From NCBI GenBank assembly GCA_965214035.1, contig OZ243932.1, forward strand, positions 930,001 to 994,000: DNA of 64,000 nt. The letters run 5' to 3'. The stretch is from JAJDYQ01 sp965214035. Lineage in GTDB: Bacteria; Pseudomonadota; Gammaproteobacteria; JAJDYQ01. Of the stretch, positions 34,247 to 43,772 are shown piece after piece. The position numbers were made by a program, and so were the translations under genes. The notes under the pieces are model-generated. The model saw only the letters and a program-made list of their open reading frames with translations. It had not been told where the DNA came from and made no database searches. The first letter of the stretch is position 1. Every line of letters starts with the position of its first letter.

Positions 34247-37200
34247 CGCGCCGGTCTTTTTCCGACAGTTTCCATTCTGTGACAGCCCGCACCGCCGGCT
34301 GGCTGCGCCGTTGCCGGGGTTCGTCCTCCCGGCCTGAATCTTCCGCTCCTGCGTCTGCCTTATCGAATCCTGACCGTTTAACTTCATCATCCGTCATTCC
34401 CGCGAAGGCGGGAATCCACAACCGCCGGAACACGCCCCAACCCGATAATCATTCCCCCCTTGAGGGGGAGTCCAATCCGCTTGCGGATTGGGTGGGGGGA
34501 CACAACCGTCATCCTGCGCCCCAACCAGCCGTCATTCCCGTGGAAGCGGGAATCCGCAACCATACGGAGATTGCGGTTAACCGTCATCGTAGGGGCGCCC
34601 CTCTGTGGGTGCCCGCTATCGTTGATACCTGTTCCGGTGGTTGCGGGAGGGCACAGAGACCCTCCCCTACGATAACGGTTCGATCACCACACAAAACCCA
34701 CCTCGCCCGCCGTTCGTGGCGTGACTTGCTTTCAGCGTTGCTGTGCCTGTCGCTGCTTTTGGTCCTCGCTGCCGGGGAGGCGCAGGCGCAGACCACCCTG
34801 TCCATCAGCGCCCCCGCGGACGCGAACGAGGGCGATGCGGGCACGCGGGACCTCACGTTCACGGTGACCCGGACCGGAGGGACGGCCAATGCGAACTATC
34901 AAGTCTGTTTCACCGGCACGGCGACCATCGACACGACCGCGGCCGGCACCATTCCCGACGCCGCCGACTACCAGCCTTTAACCATCGTCAGCGGAACCGG
35001 TTTTCCAGCGGGCAGCAATTGCCTCACCGGCCAAACCGCCGGCATCGGTTCCGAGGGCATCCGCGTGAAGGGCGACACCGACGCCGAGTCCGACGAAACG
35101 GTGATCGCGACGCTGTCCTTGCGTGGTCCAAACCCCGGCGTCACCCTCGGCAACTCCGTAGTAACCCACACGATCCTCGACGACGACGACCCACAAATCA
35201 CCATTGCTGCCGACACCGCCTCTGTCGCCGAAGGCACCACCGCCAGCTTTACCATCACGACCAACGCGCCTCCGGCAGACGACCTGACCATTAATTTAAC
35301 TGTCTCTGATGACGAAACCAATGGCCAGAACTTTGTCGCTGCCGGTGACGAAGGCAGCAAAACGGTCACCATTCAGGCCGGTCAACTCTCGGCCACTCAT
35401 ACCGTCGCCACAGACGACGACAGCACGGCCGAACTGAGCGGTGCGGTCACCGTCACCCTCAACGACGGCACCGGCTACACCGTCGGCTCCACCAACACCG
35501 CCACCGTCAACATCACCAATGACGACCCCCATGTCGTATCCATCAGCATTGAACCGGAAGAAGCAGAAGGAGATGAAGGCAATAGTGGTGGCTTGACCGA
35601 TGCCGCCACACTGACCTTTACCGTCAATCCGCCATGGCCAGAGAGATTCGGGCTTAGAATCTGTTTGGACGGTGGTACCGCCGAGCGTGGTAGCAGTGCA
35701 GACTATCAGTTCACACGCCTGAATGACACAGTGCCTGCTATTGCTCCTGTTGCTGGTGGTTGCGATAGCGCTGTGCTAACCCTCTTCAGCAGTAATCAGG
35801 CATCCTCCATCTCAAAAATCCGGGTCAACGGTGACAGCCTGTTCGAGGCAGACGAAACCGTCACCGTCAGCCTGCAACGAAGCAATAATTTGGGCGGCAC
35901 CTTCGACACTCCCGACGATGTCATCATCTCCCCCACGGCCGGCAGTGTCATCTACACCATCCGCAATGACGATGACCCGCCCATGATTTCCATTGCCGGC
36001 GGCAGTCCGGCCACCGAGGGAGTCGGCACGCTCACCTACACACTGACGGCGGACAAACCACCGGTCACAGATCTGACCATTGACCTGACCGTCATGGACG
36101 TACCCGGCAGTGACTTTATTGCAGCAGAAGGCGACCAGACCGTCACCTTCCCGGCCGGCACCACCGCGCTCAACTACGAAATTCCGATCACCGACGATGA
36201 AGTCGATGAAGCCAGCGGCGAGGTCACGGTGACAATCAATGACGGTACCGGTTATACCGCCGGCACCGACACGGCCACCATCAGGGTGCGCGACGACGAT
36301 AGAACCATCGTCACCCTGGACGAAAATCCGGCCGGCGACCTCGATGAAGGCGCCAGCAAACAGATTACTCTCACACTGAACCGTCCGCTGGTTTCAGGTG
36401 AGGGACTGGTCTTCTCGCTCACCCTTGGTGGCACCGCCACGGTGAATACGGACTATACCCTGGCCGGCATACCGGCGGACGGCGTGAGTTACAGTAATCT
36501 GGCCCCGCCGACCGAGAGCTCTGCAATCTCCTTTACCGGCCAGACTTCCGGCTCTGCCACGACCGCCACACTGACCGTGACGGCCATCGCAGATGGTATC
36601 TTTGACCCCGGCGAGGGCATCACCATAGAGTTTGCAACGGGAATAGTAAGCCCGGACGGCGATGCGGGAATACAGGACGCTCGGGGCGGCGGTCCGGTCA
36701 GCGCCACCCGAACGATTGCCTTCAGGATCAACGAACAACCGGCGCTGGTACTGAATCCATCCACCCTGACCATTGACGAGGGCGATACGGCGACCTACAC
36801 CGTGTCTCTGGCCACCCAGCCCAATGCGCCAGTGGCCATTACTGTAAGCGGTCAGGCCGATACCGATCTGACCTTGAGTGATGATACCCTCAACTTCACC
36901 ATGATGAACTGGAACCAGCCGCAGACCATCATGGTCACCGCCGGGTCGGACGACGACACCCAATCGGATGACCCGATCGCCCTGTTGCACACCGCCACCG
37001 GTGGCGACTATGCCACCGTCACCGGTGAAGTCACGGTCACCATCACCGAAGACGATACGGCCGGTATCACCGTACAGCCGACCACCCTGGCCGTGGATGA
37101 AGACGGCACCAACAACTATACCGTGGTACTGACCTCGGCCCCGGCCGGCGAGGTCATCATCACGGTTGATTCGGGCACGGTCGCCACCGTCAATAATGAC

Positions 37201-40200
37201 ATGCTGACCTTTGCCCAGAGTAACTGGAATCAGGCACAGACGGTCACCGTGACCGGCATGGATGACAATGTCCACAATGCCGGCGATGCACGCTCTGGCA
37301 CCATCACCCATGCCATTAGTCAGGGCGACAGCGGCGATTACCCTATTGGCCGTGAGATTGACCCGGTACAGCTCACCGTCGCCGACAACGACGACCCGGC
37401 CTTGAGCATACAGGTGGTGGGCGACCATACCAGCATTGAAGAAGGCGGTGCCCGCATGATACGGATCACCGTATCGCCGGATACCGGCGAGAGCTTTATG
37501 CTGCTCGATGTCCGTCCCTTGCTGAGGATCAGCGACGGCTATGAGTTGACGCTGGTTCAGACCGACACCAGCCTGAATCCGACCCTGCAATTTGAGGTCA
37601 GCGTGACCGACAATGATCAGGATGGGGCGGATGGTATGCTGACCATTGATGTTTCCTCCGTGACCGGCTATGCCGCCGGCAGCCCGGCCATGGTACAACT
37701 GACTGTCAATGACAACGACCAGGCCGATATCCTGATCACCGGGACCGGTAGCGTCACCCGTGTCGCTGAAAACGGCGGCACCGACAGCTACAGGGTGGTA
37801 CTGACCTCACAGCCAACCGCCAGCGTCACCGTCACCGCTGCTCCCGGCACCGGCATCACGATGACCGACACCACCCTGACCTTTACCAGCACGGACTGGA
37901 ACCAACCGCAGACCCTCATCGTCACCGGTCAGGATAACAATGACGACGATGCCAGCGATCGCCGTGTCGCCATCAGCCATACCCTGAGCGGCGATAGCCA
38001 ATACAGCGGCCTCAGCATTGACGACCTGATGGTCATGGTTGATGACGACGACCCGACCGAAGTCAGCCTGACCCGCACCGGCAGCACGGGCGCCATTGAT
38101 GAAGGCCAGGCCGTTACCTTCACGGTCGAGTTAGGTCGTGCCCTGATCGCCGGCGAAATCATCGAGGTACCTCTGAGCGTAACCGGTACCGATGTCGAAC
38201 TGACCGACTGGAGCCTGGCACTACAATCGGGCACGGGTGTGGTTCTGTCCAATGAGGACACAATGACCCCACAACTGAGTTTTGAGAATGCTGGCGCACA
38301 GACGGCTGAACTGACCTTGACCGCCATCGGCGACAATACGATGGAGGGCGGTGGTTCCGAGACCTTCATCATTGCCCTGGGGCCGGACGGCACGGTCACC
38401 AATGGCTTTGACCACAGCAGTCTGAACACGAATGTGGGCGGCGGTGCCGATCCGGATTCACCCGACCATTTCAGTGTGCAGGTCAACGATGTCATGGTGA
38501 TGCCGATGATCACCATCACCGGCGGTACCACGGTCACAGAAGGAATGGGCAGTGCCAGCTTTACCCTGACCGCCACACCGGCTCCGACGGACGCCCTGAC
38601 CCTGATGCTCAATATCAGCGGCGGCAGCGGTTTTATCGCCACCAGCGGCGCACAGTCAGTCACCCTGAATAGTGGTTCCAGCACGGTGACCTATTTGATT
38701 GCGACGCAGGGCGATGCCGTGGATGAGGCGAATGGCACGGTCACCGTGACGGTGGGTGATGGTGCGGGCTATGAAGTGGGCGATCCGTCCGAGGTGTCCG
38801 CGTCCGTCGCGATACATGACGACGATGCCACCACAGTCACGCTGGCCGGTGATCCTGGTAATGTGGCCGAAGGCGACAGCAAACCGCTCACCCTCACCCT
38901 GGGTCGTGCCCTGACGGCCGGCGAACAACTGACCGTGCCGCTGACCTTCGGCGGTACGGCTGTCTTCGGCACCGACTACACACTGACCGGCACCACAGCC
39001 AATGGCGTGGATTACAGCGATCTGAGCGGCGGCAGCGTGATCTTCAGCGCCGGTGGTCAGATGGCCACCCTGACCCTGATGGCACAAACGGATGCCGTGG
39101 CCGAGACCGGCGGCGAAACGGTCCGCATTGCTCTGGGCACACTGGACAGCAGTTCCGGCACCAACCTGGGCGGCGGTGCCTCTGGCACGACCAATCTGGA
39201 CGAGTTTACGATTGAGGAACAACCGGCGCTGGTATTGAGCACGACCCGCCTGACCCTCATTGAAGGCGACAGTGCCAGCTACCGAGTCAGCCTGGCAGTC
39301 GCACCGAGCGCCGATGTCATGGTGACCCTCACCGGCACCAATGCCGAACTACAGGCCGATGACACCACCCTGACCTTTACCTCACAGAACTGGGGTAACC
39401 CGCAGACCGTCACGCTGACGGCGGTCACGGACAGTAACACCGTGACGGATCAGGTGACGCTGACCCACAGTGCCGATGCCGGCTATGATTCCGTCATGGC
39501 CAGCCTGACGGTGGAGCTGATTGACAGCACACCACAGTTGAGTTTCTCGCAGACCACGATTGATCTGAATGAAGGTGACAGCACGACTTATACACTGCAA
39601 CTATCGGCTGAGCCGGTCGGCACGGTGACGGTCGCACTGAGCGGTTATGACGGCACTGCGCTGGCGCCGCAGCCGCTTGAGTTGACCTTTACACAGGATA
39701 ACTGGAATCAGGCACAGACGATTACCCTGAGCGCCGGCACGGACAGCAACAGCGTGAATGAGGCTGACGTGACACTGGTTCATACGGCGGATGCCGGCTA
39801 CGGCGAGGAGGTCACGGAAGACGTGACGGTGACGATTGCCGACACCGACGCACCGCGCCTGATTGTGGGTGTCAATACCCTGAGCGTGACCGAGCAGGGC
39901 AGTGCGACCTACACGGTCACCCTGACCACCGAGCCGAGTGCCGATGTCACGGTGACGATTACCGGTCAATCCGGTGATCTGAGAGTGGATAGCGGCACTG
40001 AGCTGACCTTCACGCAGTCCAACTGGAATGAGGGACAGGTGGTCACACTGTCAGCCATTGCCGACGATGACAGCGAGGATGAGGCGTTGATCACCCTGAC
40101 GCACACGGCGTCCGGTGGTGGATACGGGACTGCCTCGGCGGAACGGTTATCGGTGCGCATTCTGGACAGCACACGGGGTTTGGTGCTCTCAGAGAGCAGC

Positions 40201-42582
40201 CTGGATATGGAAGAAAATGATACCGCGAGCTACACGGTGCGTCTGGCGCTGCGTCCGATGGCGGATGTGACGGTGAGTGTATCTTCCGGGGATGCGACCC
40301 GCCTGCGGGTGACCGGTGGTGACAGCCTGACCTTTACGCCGACCAACTGGAATCAGGCACAGACGGTGACGGTGATGGCCGCAGACGACATTGACAGTGA
40401 TGCCAATCGGGTGCTGCTGACCCATACGGCGGATGCCGACTATGGTGCGGTGCAGGCTGTGCTGCCGGTTGAGATTGCCGATGACGATGTGCCGCGTCTG
40501 CTGCTGAGTGTTGATGAGTTGAGCTTGATTGAAGGCGGCAGTGCGAGCTACACGGTAGCACTGGGTACCCGTCCATCGGGCAATGTGACGGTCGCACTGA
40601 GCGGTCAGGGCAGCGCTCTGAGGCCGGACAGGTCCGAACTGACTTTTGATGCAAGCAACTGGGCTCAGGCGCAGACCATCACGCTGACGGCGGCCATGGA
40701 CAGTAACACCGATGATGGTCAAGTGAGATTGACTCACACAGCCAGTGGTGGCTATAGTGCGGCCCCGGTCCGCCTGCCGGTGACCATCACCGACAGTTCG
40801 CCGCAGTTGCAGTTTTCACGCATGGCGATTGATCTCGATGAAGGCGGCAGTACCCGCTACACCGTGCGCCTGTCGGCTCGGCCGGTGGCGGAAGTCACAG
40901 TCATGCTCAGCGGTCATGCCGGTACCGGCATGAGCGTGAATCCGCTTGAGTTGACCTTTGGCCTGACGGACTGGAATCAGGCACAGACCATTACCTTGAC
41001 GGCCGGCACGGACAGCAACAGTGTGGATGAGACCATCACGTTGACCCATAGCGCGAATGCCGGCTACGGTGAGGTGACGGAAGAGGTGACGGTCACGGTC
41101 CGGGACAGCGATGAATCGGCCGACATGACGGCCATGCAGGCCGCACAGCAGATGTGGCTGCCGCGCTTTGGTCTGACGGCCGTCGAGCACATGCTGGGTG
41201 GTCTGGATTACCGATTCACAGCATCGAGTCAGCCGGGTCTGTCGGGCAATCTGAACGGTCTGCCGCGCGGTCAGTCATTCAATGCGGCGCGTCTGTTGTC
41301 CAGCCGTGGCAGCCCGGATGCCAGTGCGATGGGTATTGAGCAGTTGGGTGCCGGTTCGTCGGATCGTCCGCGCAAGCTGTCACGCACCCTGTCACTGCCG
41401 AAGCTGCTGCCGTCGTTGCTGCGTGGTAGTCATTTCACATTCCGTGACGAGGACGGTACTTCGATCTGGGGGCGTGCCTCGTATTCGAGCTATAAAGACG
41501 CCGACGATGGTACTTCGATAGACGGCGAGGTCACCACGGCCATGCTGGGTGTTGACCACAGCAGTGGTCGGACGCTGCTGGGTCTGGCACTGGCCTACAG
41601 CGACAGCGATGGCGAATGGCAGAGTGCATCAGCATCGGACGAAGGTGATCTGTCCGGTACGCTGGCCTCCCTGCTGCCGTACCTGCGTTATGACCTGACG
41701 GAGCGTCTGCAACTGTGGGGTGCGGCGAGCTACGGTCGAGGTGATCTGGAGCAGACTTCACAGACCGGCAGGTCGGAGCACGATCTGGAGCAGGTATCGG
41801 CCACCGCCGGTCTGCGCGGTACGTTGCTGGATCGTCCGGTGGAAGAGGGCGGTTTGAGTCTGAGGCTGATTTCGGGCCTGACACTGGCGCGTATCAAGTC
41901 GGATGATTCCCGCGTCATGGCGGGCACCGAGGCGGATACGCAGCGTTTCCGCATGGGTCTGGCCTGGTCCTGGCAGTTACCGGAAGAGGACGGTGTGCGT
42001 CTGACACCGGAACTGGAGCTGGGTCTGCGTTATGACGGCGGCGATACCAGCGAAGGCTTTGGTCTGGAGCTGGGCGGCGGCCTGAGCTGGCAGACACCGG
42101 CCAAGGGTTTGACGGTGGATATACGCGGTCGCTATCTGCTGGAGCATGAGGCTGCCGAGCGTGAGGAGTGGGGTCTGTCCGGCTCACTGCGCTACGAGGC
42201 GTGGCCAAACTCGGCCTATGGCCCATCGTTCAGCCTGCGCCATGAGTACGGCAATGCACCGGCGGCCAGCGGTCTGGATCGGTTGTTATCGGATTCATTG
42301 ACGGATGCGCTGGAGGAAGAAGACAACCGACATACTGCTGCCGTATCGAGCCGCTGGACGCTGAAAGGCGAGTGGGGCTTTGCCCTGACAGACGATGCCA
42401 CCGGCATCCCCTATGCGAGCCTGTCGGCCTCCGATGCGAAACGTGATCTGACCCTCGGCTGGCGTCTGTTGTCGAACCCGGCTGGCCTGAAGTCGAAGCT
42501 GGATATCAAGGCCATCCGCCGCGAGCAGGATGACAATAACCCGCGCCATAGCGTCGGCGCACAGTGGAAGCTGAATTGGTAG
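34198..42582 (+). CDS. Giant Calx-beta-repeat autotransporter-like protein 3, probably phase-OFF
   Basis: 2794 codons from a GTG at 34198, the first start-type codon in the open frame; the natural start is probably the ATG at 34016 when the poly-C tract is in phase. The first 175 codons are read through palindromic intergenic-type repeats and look like recently acquired coding sequence. A signal-peptide-like segment (LLSALLCLSLLLVLAAGEAQA) lies near residues 177-198. Nine 'LTF...NW...Q.VT' repeats and other Calx-beta-like units follow (against 20 in giant gene 2). The barrel, from about residue 2311, is almost the same as in giant gene 2 and ends KLNW. The first mature domain differs completely from giant gene 2. 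Expression is doubtful as assembled; surface role is inferred. Confidence 0.8.
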   Translation: MHSCREAGASEPPGWLTRRSFSDSFHSVTARTAGWLRRCRGSSSRPESSAPASALSNPDRLTSSSVIPAKAGIHNRRNTPQPDNHSPLEGESNPLADWVGGHNRHPAPQPAVIPVEAGIRNHTEIAVNRHRRGAPLWVPAIVDTCSGGCGRAQRPSPTITVRSPHKTHLARRSWRDLLSALLCLSLLLVLAAGEAQAQTTLSISAPADANEGDAGTRDLTFTVTRTGGTANANYQVCFTGTATIDTTAAGTIPDAADYQPLTIVSGTGFPAGSNCLTGQTAGIGSEGIRVKGDTDAESDETVIATLSLRGPNPGVTLGNSVVTHTILDDDDPQITIAADTASVAEGTTASFTITTNAPPADDLTINLTVSDDETNGQNFVAAGDEGSKTVTIQAGQLSATHTVATDDDSTAELSGAVTVTLNDGTGYTVGSTNTATVNITNDDPHVVSISIEPEEAEGDEGNSGGLTDAATLTFTVNPPWPERFGLRICLDGGTAERGSSADYQFTRLNDTVPAIAPVAGGCDSAVLTLFSSNQASSISKIRVNGDSLFEADETVTVSLQRSNNLGGTFDTPDDVIISPTAGSVIYTIRNDDDPPMISIAGGSPATEGVGTLTYTLTADKPPVTDLTIDLTVMDVPGSDFIAAEGDQTVTFPAGTTALNYEIPITDDEVDEASGEVTVTINDGTGYTAGTDTATIRVRDDDRTIVTLDENPAGDLDEGASKQITLTLNRPLVSGEGLVFSLTLGGTATVNTDYTLAGIPADGVSYSNLAPPTESSAISFTGQTSGSATTATLTVTAIADGIFDPGEGITIEFATGIVSPDGDAGIQDARGGGPVSATRTIAFRINEQPALVLNPSTLTIDEGDTATYTVSLATQPNAPVAITVSGQADTDLTLSDDTLNFTMMNWNQPQTIMVTAGSDDDTQSDDPIALLHTATGGDYATVTGEVTVTITEDDTAGITVQPTTLAVDEDGTNNYTVVLTSAPAGEVIITVDSGTVATVNNDMLTFAQSNWNQAQTVTVTGMDDNVHNAGDARSGTITHAISQGDSGDYPIGREIDPVQLTVADNDDPALSIQVVGDHTSIEEGGARMIRITVSPDTGESFMLLDVRPLLRISDGYELTLVQTDTSLNPTLQFEVSVTDNDQDGADGMLTIDVSSVTGYAAGSPAMVQLTVNDNDQADILITGTGSVTRVAENGGTDSYRVVLTSQPTASVTVTAAPGTGITMTDTTLTFTSTDWNQPQTLIVTGQDNNDDDASDRRVAISHTLSGDSQYSGLSIDDLMVMVDDDDPTEVSLTRTGSTGAIDEGQAVTFTVELGRALIAGEIIEVPLSVTGTDVELTDWSLALQSGTGVVLSNEDTMTPQLSFENAGAQTAELTLTAIGDNTMEGGGSETFIIALGPDGTVTNGFDHSSLNTNVGGGADPDSPDHFSVQVNDVMVMPMITITGGTTVTEGMGSASFTLTATPAPTDALTLMLNISGGSGFIATSGAQSVTLNSGSSTVTYLIATQGDAVDEANGTVTVTVGDGAGYEVGDPSEVSASVAIHDDDATTVTLAGDPGNVAEGDSKPLTLTLGRALTAGEQLTVPLTFGGTAVFGTDYTLTGTTANGVDYSDLSGGSVIFSAGGQMATLTLMAQTDAVAETGGETVRIALGTLDSSSGTNLGGGASGTTNLDEFTIEEQPALVLSTTRLTLIEGDSASYRVSLAVAPSADVMVTLTGTNAELQADDTTLTFTSQNWGNPQTVTLTAVTDSNTVTDQVTLTHSADAGYDSVMASLTVELIDSTPQLSFSQTTIDLNEGDSTTYTLQLSAEPVGTVTVALSGYDGTALAPQPLELTFTQDNWNQAQTITLSAGTDSNSVNEADVTLVHTADAGYGEEVTEDVTVTIADTDAPRLIVGVNTLSVTEQGSATYTVTLTTEPSADVTVTITGQSGDLRVDSGTELTFTQSNWNEGQVVTLSAIADDDSEDEALITLTHTASGGGYGTASAERLSVRILDSTRGLVLSESSLDMEENDTASYTVRLALRPMADVTVSVSSGDATRLRVTGGDSLTFTPTNWNQAQTVTVMAADDIDSDANRVLLTHTADADYGAVQAVLPVEIADDDVPRLLLSVDELSLIEGGSASYTVALGTRPSGNVTVALSGQGSALRPDRSELTFDASNWAQAQTITLTAAMDSNTDDGQVRLTHTASGGYSAAPVRLPVTITDSSPQLQFSRMAIDLDEGGSTRYTVRLSARPVAEVTVMLSGHAGTGMSVNPLELTFGLTDWNQAQTITLTAGTDSNSVDETITLTHSANAGYGEVTEEVTVTVRDSDESADMTAMQAAQQMWLPRFGLTAVEHMLGGLDYRFTASSQPGLSGNLNGLPRGQSFNAARLLSSRGSPDASAMGIEQLGAGSSDRPRKLSRTLSLPKLLPSLLRGSHFTFRDEDGTSIWGRASYSSYKDADDGTSIDGEVTTAMLGVDHSSGRTLLGLALAYSDSDGEWQSASASDEGDLSGTLASLLPYLRYDLTERLQLWGAASYGRGDLEQTSQTGRSEHDLEQVSATAGLRGTLLDRPVEEGGLSLRLISGLTLARIKSDDSRVMAGTEADTQRFRMGLAWSWQLPEEDGVRLTPELELGLRYDGGDTSEGFGLELGGGLSWQTPAKGLTVDIRGRYLLEHEAAEREEWGLSGSLRYEAWPNSAYGPSFSLRHEYGNAPAASGLDRLLSDSLTDALEEEDNRHTAAVSSRWTLKGEWGFALTDDATGIPYASLSASDAKRDLTLGWRLLSNPAGLKSKLDIKAIRREQDDNNPRHSVGAQWKLNW
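34391..34680. repeat. Cluster of palindromic (REP-like) elements inside the 5' part of giant gene 3
   Basis: Several hairpins typical of dispersed intergenic repeats lie here: ATTCCCGC/GCGGGAAT (34396-34415), CCAATCCGC/GCGGATTGG (34472-34491), ATTCCCG/CGGGAAT (34534-34553), and a long inverted repeat AACCGTCATCGTAGGGG (34579-34595) with its near-complement at 34664-34680. The giant frame stays open across all of them. Copy 1 lacks the block; the two diverge just after the 'GWLRR' codons near 34310. Confidence 0.75.
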
Positions 42583-42616
42583 GAAGTCCGTAGCCGGCAC
42601 CTCTCTGCCGGCTGTT

Positions 42617-42659
42617 GCGGGGCCGGATCCATCCGTATTGTCACCGGCCCCGCTTTTTT
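42617..42659 (+). terminator. Rho-independent terminator after giant gene 3
   Basis: Perfect 10-bp stem GCGGGGCCGG/CCGGCCCCGC with a 17-nt loop and a run of six T, 34 bp after the stop. A separate hairpin (ATGCCTGA/TCAGGCAT) follows about 15 bp downstream. Confidence 0.85.
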
Positions 42660-42698
42660 ATGGCTCCAACCGTCCATGCCTGACACGCTCAGGCATAG

Positions 42699-42937
42699 TA
42701 CGACGCAAAAGGAATTTCTCAGGTTGTGGTTGGCTTCGCATAACTTATCCAGTAGTTCAGGGGTCGATATTTCACATACTGTCGCCGTCTCTAATGCCAT
42801 AGCGGTGGAATTGGGACATATACCCCCAGCCCATCCAGACCCACAATCTCGCCGGGCAGGTAAAAGCCGGTTATCTGCTCCCGGCCCTGCTCGTTAATGA
42901 TGAATGTTTTATAAGAACCTGAGCTGACAGCGAAAAT
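42699..42937 (-). pseudogene. Crp/Fnr-family regulator remnant, copy 2
   Basis: Same frameshifted FNR-type fragment as at 32242-32480: 'SSGSYKTFIINEQGREQITG', 'LPGEIVGLDGLG', then in another frame 'MALETATVCEISTPELLDK' starting at 42800. No DNA-binding domain remains. It lies immediately upstream of the methyltransferase on the opposite strand. Confidence 0.65.
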
Positions 42938-42983
42938 CCTTCATGATGCTGCTTTCTGCATTATGATAGCAATATCCGTTTGA

Positions 42984-43772
42984 ATGGTTATCCAGATCAT
43001 GGTTTTGCCTCCAAAACGACAGGGCCGCTCGCTTTCCGAATGGTTTCAGACAACAGCAGGAGCAGACTTACTGGAAAAGGAAAATGCCCTGTTGAAGAAA
43101 GTCCTGCCGGAGCTGTTTGGCTATCATCTACTGTGGACCGGGGAAGGGAATTATTGGTCGGGTGTTGCAGCTTCATCGGTCGCACACCATGTCCGCCTGC
43201 AGGCACCGGATAAATCCGCTGCCAAAGATTGTGATGTCATCGGCAGCCATACCAGCCTGCCTGTTCAGCGGGACAGCATTGATGTTGTCATTCTGCCGCA
43301 TCTTCTGGAGTATGACCCACACCCACATGCGATCCTGAGAGAGGCCGAACGTGTACTCCATCCAAACGGCCATATCATCATTTTGGGATTTAATCCGGTC
43401 GGCTATCATGGGTTCTGCCGGGTATTATCCGGATTCCGGGGTAATATGCCGTGGCAGGGACATTTTTATCATCCCTTGCGCATCCGAGACTGGCTTAAAT
43501 TGCTTGGTTTTGTTGTTAAGTCAGTAAGTTACACTGCTTTTTTACCGTCAATTCGATATGAAAAAATGGCCCGATGCAGCAGATTTATTGAAAAGGCGGG
43601 GCAGGGGATGCTTGCGCCGTTGAGTGGTGTGTATATGATCACCGCTCGTAATTTGATCGTTACCTCCAATGTGATCAAGCCTGGGCGGAGCAGGAAAAAG
43701 GCGGTTCTTGATGGGGTGGCAGAACCGACAACCCGCATCTGTTTGCCGAATAAGCGGCTCCGGGAAGTATGA
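42984..43772 (+). CDS. YafS-like SAM-dependent methyltransferase, copy 2
   Basis: 262 residues, the copy that is still followed by intact rnhA. It has the 'EYDPHPHAI' and 'VLHPNGHIIILGFNPVGYHG' post-motifs common in the YafS-type methyltransferases that sit next to rnhA in gammaproteobacteria. It likely acts on a small molecule in the cytoplasm, but the substrate is unknown. The stop overlaps the rnhA start (ATGA), so translation is coupled. An in-frame ATG at 42999 is an alternative start. It keeps the family-typical Asp-Pro where copy 1 has Asp-Arg, suggesting this is the functional copy. Confidence 0.85.
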   Translation: MVIQIMVLPPKRQGRSLSEWFQTTAGADLLEKENALLKKVLPELFGYHLLWTGEGNYWSGVAASSVAHHVRLQAPDKSAAKDCDVIGSHTSLPVQRDSIDVVILPHLLEYDPHPHAILREAERVLHPNGHIIILGFNPVGYHGFCRVLSGFRGNMPWQGHFYHPLRIRDWLKLLGFVVKSVSYTAFLPSIRYEKMARCSRFIEKAGQGMLAPLSGVYMITARNLIVTSNVIKPGRSRKKAVLDGVAEPTTRICLPNKRLREV

